From: Ruminococcus sp.
GTDB taxonomy: Bacteria > Bacillota > Clostridia > Oscillospirales > Acutalibacteraceae
Length of the DNA: 64,000 nt
Direction: 5' to 3'
Assembly: GCA_003521625.1 (NCBI GenBank)
Contig: DPHV01000031.1
Coordinates: 62,001 to 126,000 of the forward strand
Both the position numbers and the translations under genes were made by a program. The notes beneath the pieces were generated by a model that was not told where the DNA came from, made no database searches, and saw nothing but the letters and a program-made list of their open reading frames with translations. This document shows positions 18,627 to 25,883 of this stretch, in pieces (the first letter of the stretch is position 1; each line of letters begins with the position of its first letter).

Positions 18627-20240
18627 TTATACTAATTCATTATGACCCGTATTACTGCGTGAAACAGCTTCCGTAAGTGCAACAAAAAGAATGAACAGCG
18701 GCGTTGTAATCGGCTGGGCAATGTTTACGACAGCCTGCACCGAATAGCAGATAACTGCCGATACGCATACGATTGAAAGCGGATTTGACAACGACTTTTT
18801 AATTGCTCTTGCAATTGTTCCGCCGACAACCGACAGATAGGCAATAAGACCAAATGCGCCGATTGTGATAAGGTAGTTGAGATACTCGTTGTGAGCTGCG
18901 TTTGTTGAAGAGTCGCCGTACTTCATAAGCTCTGTGAAATAGGGAGAAAAAGCATAGTGGAATGTGTCGGGACCCGTACCGAATAGCTTTTGGAAAAACG
19001 AAGCGTCACCGAAAATATCAAATGATTTTATCCACATAAAGCCTCGGTGAGTACCCCAGCTTTCGTCAAATCGCAATATGGATAAAAATCCGTCAAGCTT
19101 TGTTTCGGTATCAACAACGCTGAAGTAAACTACAGCAGACAGAATTGCAATAACTGCGACTGCAAAAAGCGAGCCGAGCGCAAACGGAACTGCTTTTGAA
19201 AGCGTAAGATTAGGCTTTTGCATATCAATTATGTAAAGCGCACCCGTAATTACTGCGGCAATTCCGATTAGTACAAAGCCTGTGTTTGACTCGACAAACA
19301 GCTTTTGGAACTCATCTATTTCCTTTGTCCTGCACCCGAATGACTGCGAAAGAATAACGGTAAAAAAGCGGAGTATCTTTGCCGACGCAAGCATAACGGT
19401 AAGGCAGAGAAAATATCTTTTCAGCCTTGAAATTTTACGTGAATACCAAATCAGCATAACAACAATGAATACGCCGAGTCCGAGAATACCCGAGTCGCTG
19501 TCTGCTGTCATAAGAGCCATAAAGCCGAGTGCCGAGGACACAAGATAAATTATCCTGAACATTGTCTTTTTCGTGTGAACCGACATCGTGATTACGACGG
19601 GAAGCATAACGCAGATAAAGCTTGACATAAGATTTTTGTTGCCGATTGTCGAGGTAAAATCCTCAATTGTTTTTGCGTCAAGTCGGGTGTACATACCGAG
19701 CGGGTCAATATAGCAGAAGTTGAGCACCGAAAGAAGATAAACAACAGCCGAGCCTGCCGCAAGAGCAACAAAAACGTATTCCATATAGTAGTAACAGCGG
19801 GTAATGACAAAGTATATTCCCACATAAAATGCAATCAGAATTAGACCGTTGTTTCTGCCTGTCAGTGAGCCGAAAAGAGCGTCCTCGGTATGTTTTGAAA
19901 ACACGGTTGAAATTACGCACACTGCAAGAAACGCAAGCATTGCCCAGTCGGTAAATGAAAATTTTGTGATATTGGCGTCACCGACTGCCATCTCGGGGGA
20001 GCAGTCTTTTTTATCGCCGAAGTACGCAAAATAAATCAGTACAGCCTCGGCAATTATCACAACTCCCGATAACGCCAAAAAGAAGTAGTATTTGTCGTGG
20101 CGGATGTTAAAAAATGCGTCAGACGCAAACAGCGGAAAAACAGTGAACATCAGCACAAGGAAGTAGTTGAGCACAGCGTGCCGTGTGGAGTATTTTTCCG
20201 TAAGTCTTGGAGTTTCGGATTTGTTTTTGGTATTGCTCAT
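18627..20240 (-). CDS. O-antigen ligase / Wzy-like polytopic membrane protein
   Basis: A 537-residue protein with about 12 predicted membrane helices. Between late helices it has a large outside loop that contains Phe-Gly-Thr-Gly-Pro-Asp-Thr-Phe-His-Tyr-Ala-Phe and Ala-Ala-His-Asn-Glu-Tyr-Leu-Asn-Tyr-Leu. The His-Asn-Glu pattern is typical of the Wzy_C / O-antigen ligase domain, which joins or polymerises surface glycans from a lipid carrier. No glycosyltransferases or other polysaccharide genes lie near, so its substrate cannot be guessed. It has an own terminator and stands alone. An 8-bp inverted repeat, TAATAAAG...CTTTATTA, at 20276-20297 sits 36 nt upstream of the start. Confidence 0.82.
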   Translation of the reverse strand: MSNTKNKSETPRLTEKYSTRHAVLNYFLVLMFTVFPLFASDAFFNIRHDKYYFFLALSGVVIIAEAVLIYFAYFGDKKDCSPEMAVGDANITKFSFTDWAMLAFLAVCVISTVFSKHTEDALFGSLTGRNNGLILIAFYVGIYFVITRCYYYMEYVFVALAAGSAVVYLLSVLNFCYIDPLGMYTRLDAKTIEDFTSTIGNKNLMSSFICVMLPVVITMSVHTKKTMFRIIYLVSSALGFMALMTADSDSGILGLGVFIVVMLIWYSRKISRLKRYFLCLTVMLASAKILRFFTVILSQSFGCRTKEIDEFQKLFVESNTGFVLIGIAAVITGALYIIDMQKPNLTLSKAVPFALGSLFAVAVIAILSAVVYFSVVDTETKLDGFLSILRFDESWGTHRGFMWIKSFDIFGDASFFQKLFGTGPDTFHYAFSPYFTELMKYGDSSTNAAHNEYLNYLITIGAFGLIAYLSVVGGTIARAIKKSLSNPLSIVCVSAVICYSVQAVVNIAQPITTPLFILFVALTEAVSRSNTGHNELV

Positions 20241-20337
20241 TTTATTTGCCTTTCAAATAATATTATTGCTATAATTAATAAAGTTATCACTTTATTAAAA
20301 TTCATAGATTAACACGAAAAACAATAATTTAGTTCAA

Positions 20338-20677
20338 TTCGGAATGCGGAATTCGGAATGCGTAATTAATGGTCGCTACGCTCCGAATTTATAATAATGC
20401 GAGTTGTGTGGATAAGTTTGTTTGCTGAACTAAATTTGATATATTGATAACGTTTTGTTTTAAGTGTAGGGAACAGTCTTGACTGTTCCGCAGGACTACA
20501 TCTGACTTTTAGGTAATCGGAACGGTCAAGACCGTTCCCTACATTAATGATAAATACAAAAATTCACGCTTGCGGCAACGCCGCATATAAATTAATTCGG
20601 GCACTAAACTTTTCTATTATTGCAACCTATCCACTCGACCGCAATTCCGCATTACGCATTCCGAATTCCGCATTAAA
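20338..20677. repeat. Composite palindromic repeat element
   Basis: A non-coding block filling most of the 537-nt gap between genes. A 24-bp perfect inverted repeat (20343-20366 against 20651-20674, built from AATGCGGAATTCGG and its continuation) bounds it. Nested inside, 20466-20542 is bounded by GTAGGG and CCCTAC and holds two hairpins, GGAACAGTC-TT-GACTGTTCC and GGAACGGTC-AA-GACCGTTCC. Relatives of the outer family are at 41088-41137 and 53981-54033. No transposase is present, so a MITE-like origin is an inference. Confidence 0.8.
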
Positions 20678-20736
20678 TTATAGTTTATCAAAAAATATAA
20701 CTATATAATTTTATACCGTAAGTCCGATATTGTCAA

Positions 20737-20772
20737 TAAAATAACGGCTCAAAGTATTAAAACTCTGAGCCG
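20737..20772 (-). terminator. Terminator of the amino acid ABC transporter operon
   Basis: On the minus strand a hairpin from CGGCTCA / TGAGCCG arms (20766-20772 with 20745-20751) with extra pairs towards the loop, followed by TTATTTTATT. It lies about six nt after the stop codon. Confidence 0.75.
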
Positions 20773-20777
20773 GAAAA

Positions 20778-21587
20778 TTATTTTGCATATTGATTGAATC
20801 TAGATAAAAACGCCTGCGTTCTCGGATTCTGCGGATTGCCGATAACCTGTTCGGGAGTGCCCTCCTCTGCGATTACGCCGTCAGCCATAAAAATGATTTT
20901 GTCCGCTACGTCACGTGCAAATTCAATCTCGTGAGTAACAACAATCATTGTACTGTCGGAGGATTTAAGTCCTCTGATTACGTTGAGCACCTCACCCGTA
21001 AGCTCGGGGTCAAGCGCCGAAGTAGGCTCGTCAAAGCAAAGTACGTCGGGATTCAGCGCAAGCGCCCTTGCAATTGCAACACGCTGCTGCTGACCGCCGC
21101 TTAAATTGCAGGGATAGGAGTCCTTCTTTTCGGAAAGACCGACCTTTTCAAGCAGTGAAAGCGCATTTGTTTCGATAAGCTCCTGCGCTTCCTTATAGGT
21201 TTTTGCGCCCATAAATTCTCCGCCCTTTTTTATTTGCTCCTTTGCAAGCATCTTCGGAGCGAGTGTGATATTTTCAATCACCTTGTACTGCGGAAAAAGA
21301 TTAAACGACTGGAAAACAAGTCCGAAATGGAGTCTGTTTTTTCTGATTTCAGCGTCACTTGTTTTTGCTTTATCGCCGCAGTCGAGAAGAACGCTGTCGT
21401 TTACCGTGATTTTTCCGCTTTGCGGTGTTTCGAGAAAGTTAAGACATCTTAAGAGCGTTGTCTTGCCCGAACCCGAAGAACCGATAATCGCAAGAACCTC
21501 ACCCTTTTCAAGCGAGAAGCTTATGTCCTTTAAAACCTGAGTTTTGCCAAAGCTCTTCTGTATATTTTCAACCTTTAAAAGCGACAT
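20778..21587 (-). CDS. Polar amino acid ABC transporter, ATP-binding protein
   Basis: A 269-residue ABC ATPase of the GlnQ/HisP class. Residues 35-43 hold the Walker A motif (Gly-Ser-Ser-Gly-Ser-Gly-Lys-Thr-Thr), then the Q-loop Phe-Gln-Ser-Phe-Asn-Leu-Phe-Pro-Gln, the signature Leu-Ser-Gly-Gly-Gln-Gln-Gln-Arg, and Walker B Leu-Cys-Phe-Asp-Glu-Pro-Thr-Ser-Ala-Leu-Asp-Pro-Glu. It is some 20 residues longer than GlnQ through an insert near residue 125 (Lys-Lys-Gly-Gly-Glu-Phe-Met-Gly). It powers the permease encoded 12 nt upstream. The exact amino acid taken up cannot be told from sequence. Confidence 0.95.
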   Translation of the reverse strand: MSLLKVENIQKSFGKTQVLKDISFSLEKGEVLAIIGSSGSGKTTLLRCLNFLETPQSGKITVNDSVLLDCGDKAKTSDAEIRKNRLHFGLVFQSFNLFPQYKVIENITLAPKMLAKEQIKKGGEFMGAKTYKEAQELIETNALSLLEKVGLSEKKDSYPCNLSGGQQQRVAIARALALNPDVLCFDEPTSALDPELTGEVLNVIRGLKSSDSTMIVVTHEIEFARDVADKIIFMADGVIAEEGTPEQVIGNPQNPRTQAFLSRFNQYAK

Positions 21588-21599
21588 ATCCGTTCCTCC

Positions 21600-22250
21600 T
21601 TAACCCTTGTAGTAATCGAGCTTTTTCTCGATAAACGAGAAGAGAAGCGTCAGTATTCCGCAGAAAGCAAGGAAGAATACAGCCGAGTAGAACAGCGGCC
21701 AGATAAGACCTTCCATTGAAAAATCCTTTGCGTTCATCAGTATTTCGGGAATTGCAATTACGCTTGCAAGCGAGGTGTCCTTAACGAGAGTGATAATCTC
21801 GTTGCCGATAGGAGCTGTTATTCTTTTAACAACCTGCATAAGCACTACCTTGAAGAAAATCTGCGACTTCTTCATTCCGAGCACCTGTCCTGCCTCGTAC
21901 TGTCCCTTTGGAATCGACTCGATTCCGCCACGGTAAATCTCCGAAAAATACGCCGCATAGTTGATTACAAATGCAATCAGCGCCGCCTGCATTCTCGGGA
22001 AGTTAAAGCCGCCGTTTGATACAAGCGGTGGAATGTAGAACACAACAAAAAGCTGGAGCATAAGCGGAGTTCCCCTGATAACCCACACAAAAGCCTTTGT
22101 AAGCCATTTAAGAGGCCTGAATTTTGACATTGAGCCCATAGAAACTATAAGTCCCAGCGGAAGCGCAAGCAGAAGTGTAATTGCAAATATAAAGCAGTTC
22201 TCACCAAAGCCCTTGAAGAGCTGCTGAGTAACATTGATAAATTCGTTCAT
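21600..22250 (-). CDS. Polar amino acid ABC transporter, permease
   Basis: A 216-residue membrane protein with five to six helices. It has the N-terminal Gly-x-x-x-Thr-type membrane entry and the conserved coupling loop Glu-Ile-Tyr-Arg-Gly-Gly-Ile-Glu-Ser-Ile-Pro-Lys-Gly-Gln-Tyr-Glu-Ala (residues 103-119), which is the EAA motif that docks on the ATPase. This places it in the HisMQ family. A single permease gene suggests a homodimeric channel. It lies between the binding-protein gene (22 nt) and the ATPase gene. Confidence 0.95.
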   Translation of the reverse strand: MNEFINVTQQLFKGFGENCFIFAITLLLALPLGLIVSMGSMSKFRPLKWLTKAFVWVIRGTPLMLQLFVVFYIPPLVSNGGFNFPRMQAALIAFVINYAAYFSEIYRGGIESIPKGQYEAGQVLGMKKSQIFFKVVLMQVVKRITAPIGNEIITLVKDTSLASVIAIPEILMNAKDFSMEGLIWPLFYSAVFFLAFCGILTLLFSFIEKKLDYYKG

Positions 22251-22272
22251 TATCCCAAATCCGTTTCGTTGC

Positions 22273-23127
22273 TTACTTTGCTTTTACAAGAAGAAGGTCC
22301 TGAAGGTTGTACTTCTTTGCAATTTCCTCAAGCTTGCCGTCGTCTGCAACAGCCTGAATAGCGTCGTTGATTTTCTGTAAGGTTTCAGCGTCGCCCTTGC
22401 GAACAGCAATACCGTACTGCTCCTTAGCAAAGTCCTTGCCCTCAACAACCTTGAGGTCAGCGTAGTCTGTACCGTCTGCAATTGTGCCGATTGACATTAC
22501 ATAGTCGATGATTGCGATGTCAGCTGTGCCCGACTTAACCTCAAGAAGTGCCTTTGCCTGTGAGTCAACAGAAACGTAGTTGGCTTCCTTGAAGAACTCG
22601 TCGCCCTTTGCAACGTCCTCGCCTGCCGACTTCTTCTCTGCAACAACCGTTGCACCCTTGACAGCCTCTGCTGTTGTGAACTTGTCGGCATTTTCAGCCT
22701 TTGTTACCATAACCTGCTTGTTTTCCATATAGGGAGTGGAAATGCCCATATTTTCCTGTCTTTCGTCTGTGATTGTAAGACCGTTCCAGATGCAGTCAAT
22801 AGTCTTTGCGTTAAGCTCAACTTCCTTTGAATCCCAGTCGATTTTCTGGAAGTTTGCCTTTACGCCGAGCTTTTCGCAAACGCTCTGTGCAAACTCTGTT
22901 TCAAAGCCTGTCAGCTCGCCGTTTTCGTCCTTGTAGTTCATCGGCTCAAAGTATGTAATACCGATAACAAGGTCACCCTTGTCTGCAATGTAGCTCCAGT
23001 CGCCCGTTGCGCTCTGTGAGCTTGAATTGTCCTTTGACGCTTCAGAGCTTGATGACTGTCCGCCGCAGCCTGTAAGAGCTGTAACAGCCATAAGTGCTGA
23101 AAGAATGAATGCAGTAAGTTTTTTCAT
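22273..23127 (-). CDS. Amino acid ABC transporter, lipoprotein substrate-binding protein
   Basis: About 284 residues. A lipoprotein signal with Leu-Thr-Gly-Cys (Cys near residue 21) is followed by a Ser-rich linker and an SBP family 3 domain. It opens with Gly-Asp-Leu-Val-Ile-Gly-Ile-Thr-Tyr-Phe-Glu-Pro-Met and has the Gly-Phe-Glu-Thr-Glu-Phe-Ala segment. Later the hinge Ala-Asp-Ile-Ala-Ile-Ile-Asp-Tyr and a C-terminal Lys-Tyr-Asn-Leu agree. ATG at 23127 is chosen since GGAGGAG lies seven nt before it. It captures the amino acid outside and delivers it to the permease. It is the first gene of the three-gene operon. Confidence 0.95.
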   Translation of the reverse strand: MKKLTAFILSALMAVTALTGCGGQSSSSEASKDNSSSQSATGDWSYIADKGDLVIGITYFEPMNYKDENGELTGFETEFAQSVCEKLGVKANFQKIDWDSKEVELNAKTIDCIWNGLTITDERQENMGISTPYMENKQVMVTKAENADKFTTAEAVKGATVVAEKKSAGEDVAKGDEFFKEANYVSVDSQAKALLEVKSGTADIAIIDYVMSIGTIADGTDYADLKVVEGKDFAKEQYGIAVRKGDAETLQKINDAIQAVADDGKLEEIAKKYNLQDLLLVKAK

Positions 23128-23158
23128 TAAAATCTCCTCCAATAAAAAGAATAATCTT

Positions 23159-23164
23159 ATTATA
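23159..23164 (-). promoter_or_regulatory. -10 box of the amino acid ABC operon
   Basis: A perfect TATAAT on the minus strand, 31 nt upstream of the start codon. A poor TTTACT lies 18 nt further upstream, so the -35 is uncertain. Confidence 0.45.
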
Positions 23165-23241
23165 ACATTATCACGTTAGCAAAGTAAAGTGTTTTTTGTT
23201 ACAAAATAAATAATATTACCGAAAAATATTGTAAATAGTCC

Positions 23242-23271
23242 TTGATAAATTATAATCCGATATGATAAAAT
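23242..23271 (+). promoter_or_regulatory. Possible promoter of the alkaline phosphatase gene
   Basis: TTGATA (23242-23247), 18 nt, TAAAAT (23266-23271). No Pho box or other operator was recognised. Confidence 0.4.
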
Positions 23272-23326
23272 ATATATATTATTTGGAAATCTGTAGTTAA
23301 TAATTTATTTAAAAAGAGGTATTTAT

Positions 23327-24538
23327 ATGAAAAAACTACTTTCTGTATTGCTTGCTTTGACAATGGTATGCTCATTTGCGGCGTGCTCCTCATCAAACAG
23401 CAGTCAGACAACAGACACAACTTCAGCTTCGCAGTCAGAAACCTCCGCTGAATCTGTCAGCACCGAGGAAAACAAGGAAAAGCTCGAATGGGTTGACTAC
23501 GCCGAATACAATCTTGAAGAGGACGTTCCTGCAAAGAACGTAATTCTTATGATCGGCGACGGTATGGGCAAGAACATCATCAAAGCGTCCGAGGTTGTAA
23601 AGGGCGACAAGCTTGTAATGAGCGGAATGAAGTACAGAACAGAGGTTACTACATATTCTGAGTCGGTAACAAAAGGCTATAAGGAGTTTACTGACAGCGC
23701 CGCATCGGCAACTGCTATGAGTACTGGAGTTAAAACTCTCAACGGCTGTGTAGGTGTCGACCCCGACGGAAACAAGCTTGAAACAATCTGCGAGTATGCA
23801 CAGTCGCTTGATATGGAAACAGGTCTTGTTGCAAGACAGGTTGTCAGCCACGCAACGCCTGCCGGAATGGTTGCTCACAACAGCTCAAGAGATAACTATC
23901 CCCAGATTCTTCGTGAAATGGTAAAATCAAACGTCAACGTGCTTTTCGGCGGCGGCGCACAGTATTATACAAATCCGAAGGTTAAGCAGACAATCGAGGA
24001 CAACAATTATAAGTACATCACAAAGGCAGATGAGCTTGACGCACTGAATTCGGACGACGACAAGGTTCTCGGAATGTTTGCCTATGACAATATGGGTGCT
24101 CCCGATATGGCTCCGTCACTTATGCGAATGACCTCAAAGGCTCTTGATATGCTTGATAACGATAAGGGATTTTTCCTTATGGTTGAGGGAAGTAATATTG
24201 ATACATACGAAAGCAAATGCGATATGGAAACAACTCTCGGTCAGATGCAGGACTTTGACAAGGCGGTTGACTTTGTTCTCAAGTGGGCAGAGGAACACCC
24301 CGGAACGCTTGTAATTGTAACAGCTGATCACGAAACAGGCGGTGTAACGCTCCCGGACAATCCCACGCCAGAGGATATTAACGACGACTGTTTTACCTCC
24401 GACGGTGAGCATACCAACACAAACGTATGGCTCTTTGCAAGCGGAGCACAGTCAAAGGCGCTTTGTGAAAAAGACGTTATCGACAACACCGACATCGCAA
24501 AATATATGCGCAAGGTACTTGAAGAATCGCATAAGTAA
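23327..24538 (+). CDS. Alkaline phosphatase, lipoprotein
   Basis: A 403-residue phosphomonoesterase of the alkaline phosphatase superfamily. The lipoprotein signal ends Phe-Ala-Ala-Cys near residue 20, so it is anchored outside the cell, and a Ser/Thr-rich linker follows. Metal and catalytic motifs are Met-Ile-Gly-Asp-Gly-Met-Gly (about residue 77), Asp-Ser-Ala-Ala-Ser-Ala-Thr-Ala with the nucleophile Ser (about 125), and the late Thr-Ala-Asp-His-Glu-Thr-Gly-Gly. It probably frees phosphate from organic compounds. It is monocistronic and ends at a terminator. The start has an AGAGG site. Confidence 0.93.
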   Translation: MKKLLSVLLALTMVCSFAACSSSNSSQTTDTTSASQSETSAESVSTEENKEKLEWVDYAEYNLEEDVPAKNVILMIGDGMGKNIIKASEVVKGDKLVMSGMKYRTEVTTYSESVTKGYKEFTDSAASATAMSTGVKTLNGCVGVDPDGNKLETICEYAQSLDMETGLVARQVVSHATPAGMVAHNSSRDNYPQILREMVKSNVNVLFGGGAQYYTNPKVKQTIEDNNYKYITKADELDALNSDDDKVLGMFAYDNMGAPDMAPSLMRMTSKALDMLDNDKGFFLMVEGSNIDTYESKCDMETTLGQMQDFDKAVDFVLKWAEEHPGTLVIVTADHETGGVTLPDNPTPEDINDDCFTSDGEHTNTNVWLFASGAQSKALCEKDVIDNTDIAKYMRKVLEESHK

Positions 24539-24549
24539 TAATAATGTTT

Positions 24550-24589
24550 TTCGGGTGGCAGAGTTATTCTGTTGCCCGAATTTTGTTTA
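24550..24589 (+). terminator. Terminator of the alkaline phosphatase gene
   Basis: TTCGGGTGGCAGA pairs imperfectly with TTCTGTTGCCCGAA (24550-24580) and is followed by TTTTGTTTATTTTTT. Confidence 0.75.
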
Positions 24590-24640
24590 TTTTTTACTTG
24601 AAACCGATTAACAAATATTTGTACGGAACGGAGAAAATAA

Positions 24641-25462
24641 ATGCAACTCAATTTTATCGACAGCGGAAAGGAATTTGACTTTGGAAGAACGTCGCAGGAT
24701 TATGCTAAATACCGTGACATTTACCCGAAGAGTATGTATGACAAGCTGATTTCTTTCGGTATCGGAAAAGAAAATCAGAAAATCCTTGACCTCGGCAGCG
24801 GTACTGCTGTTTTGCCTGTTAATCTCTACCGAACAGGGGCAAATTTTACTTCAACCGATATTTCCGAAAATCAGATTGCATACGGCAGAAAAATTGCCGA
24901 TGAAAAGGGCTTGAATAACATTGATTTCAAAGTCTGTTCGGCTGAAAATACCGGCTTTGAGGACAATAGCTTTGATGTCGTAACGGCGGTGCAATGTTTT
25001 CAGTATTTTAACGCTGAAAAAGCAAGTGATGAAATTTTCAGAATACTGAAACCGCAGGGGATTTTCTGCAAGATTTTTATGGACTGGTTGCCGTTTGAAG
25101 ATGAAGTCATTTCGGAAATGGAAAATACTGTTCTGAAATACAATCCCGACTGGAGCGGCTGCGGATTTGAAAAATTCAAGTATAATTATCCACAGTGGGC
25201 GGAAAATAGATTCAATATTGATACGATTCATTCATACGACGTAACGCTGAATTTTACAAAGGAACAGTGGCTCGGAAGAGTGAAAAGCTGTCGTGGAGTG
25301 GGAGCAAGTCTTTCACCGCAAAAGTTGAAAGAGTTTGAGGAAGAATACAAGTCAATTCTTGCGAAATATCAAGATGATATTCTGAATTTAAAGCATCAGA
25401 TTCATATTGAAATTTACCGTTCAATAAAACAAAAAAAGGGAATGAAAGATGAAAGGCATTAA
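24641..25462 (+). CDS. Class I SAM-dependent methyltransferase
   Basis: A 273-residue protein with a Methyltransferase_11-type fold. Motif I is Ile-Leu-Asp-Leu-Gly-Ser-Gly-Thr-Ala (residues 47-55), the acidic end of strand 2 is Ser-Thr-Asp-Ile-Ser, motif II is Asn-Ser-Phe-Asp-Val-Val-Thr-Ala-Val-Gln, and motif III is Arg-Ile-Leu-Lys-Pro. The N-terminal Asp-Phe-Gly-Arg-Thr-Ser-x-Asp-Tyr-Ala-Lys-Tyr-Arg is common to small-molecule methyltransferases of this group. The substrate is not known. It stands alone after a terminator. The ribosome site is GGAG before the ATG. Confidence 0.88.
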   Translation: MQLNFIDSGKEFDFGRTSQDYAKYRDIYPKSMYDKLISFGIGKENQKILDLGSGTAVLPVNLYRTGANFTSTDISENQIAYGRKIADEKGLNNIDFKVCSAENTGFEDNSFDVVTAVQCFQYFNAEKASDEIFRILKPQGIFCKIFMDWLPFEDEVISEMENTVLKYNPDWSGCGFEKFKYNYPQWAENRFNIDTIHSYDVTLNFTKEQWLGRVKSCRGVGASLSPQKLKEFEEEYKSILAKYQDDILNLKHQIHIEIYRSIKQKKGMKDERH

Positions 25463-25524
25463 GGAATCTGCAACACTTAAGTAAATAATTGATTCGCTCG
25501 CTTATTGACAGAGCCGCCTAAACT

Positions 25525-25864
25525 AAAAAGTGACTGTGCAAAACGCACAGTCGCAGACTGTCGAAAAAGAATATACATAAAAATTGTAATAGTCAACTTT
25601 TGTTATATAGCCAAGCCTTCCCTTGAGGGAAGGTGGCACAGCGATTTATCGCTGTGACGGAAGGGTGGTAGGTCAGATGAACTTGTATATATCAGGAAAA
25701 GTTCATCTCCACCCCTCAGTCATTTTGCAAGCAAAATGACAGCTCCCCTCAAAAGGGGAGCCTAAGATATAGTGGCAAAGTTTTATTGTTGTATATTTTA
25801 CGTTTGTTTAAAATATAACTTTTTATACAAGCTGTGACTGTGAAAAACGCACAGTCACTTTTTT
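25525..25864. repeat. Palindromic repeat element flanked by two near-identical hairpins
   Basis: This fills most of a 421-nt non-coding gap. A block at 25610-25767 starts Ala-codon-free with AGCCTTCCCTTGAGGGAAGG and ends with CTCCCCTCAAAAGGGGAG, with inner hairpins CACAGCGAT...ATCGCTGTG and GTCATTTTGC-AA-GCAAAATGAC. This is a repeat type I recognise from gut Clostridia. It is flanked by GTGACTGTGC-AAAAC-GCACAGTC (25530-25552) and GTGACTGTG...CACAGTCAC (25834-25858). There is no open frame. Confidence 0.78.
25834..25864 (+). terminator. Rho-independent terminator-like hairpin
   Basis: GTGACTGTG (25834-25842) pairs with CACAGTCAC (25850-25858), followed by six T. On the plus strand it could end read-through from the methyltransferase gene. 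The reverse strand has an A-run on the other side and is less suited to the dockerin gene. Confidence 0.6.
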
Positions 25865-25883
25865 AGAATTAATATTTTGAATT

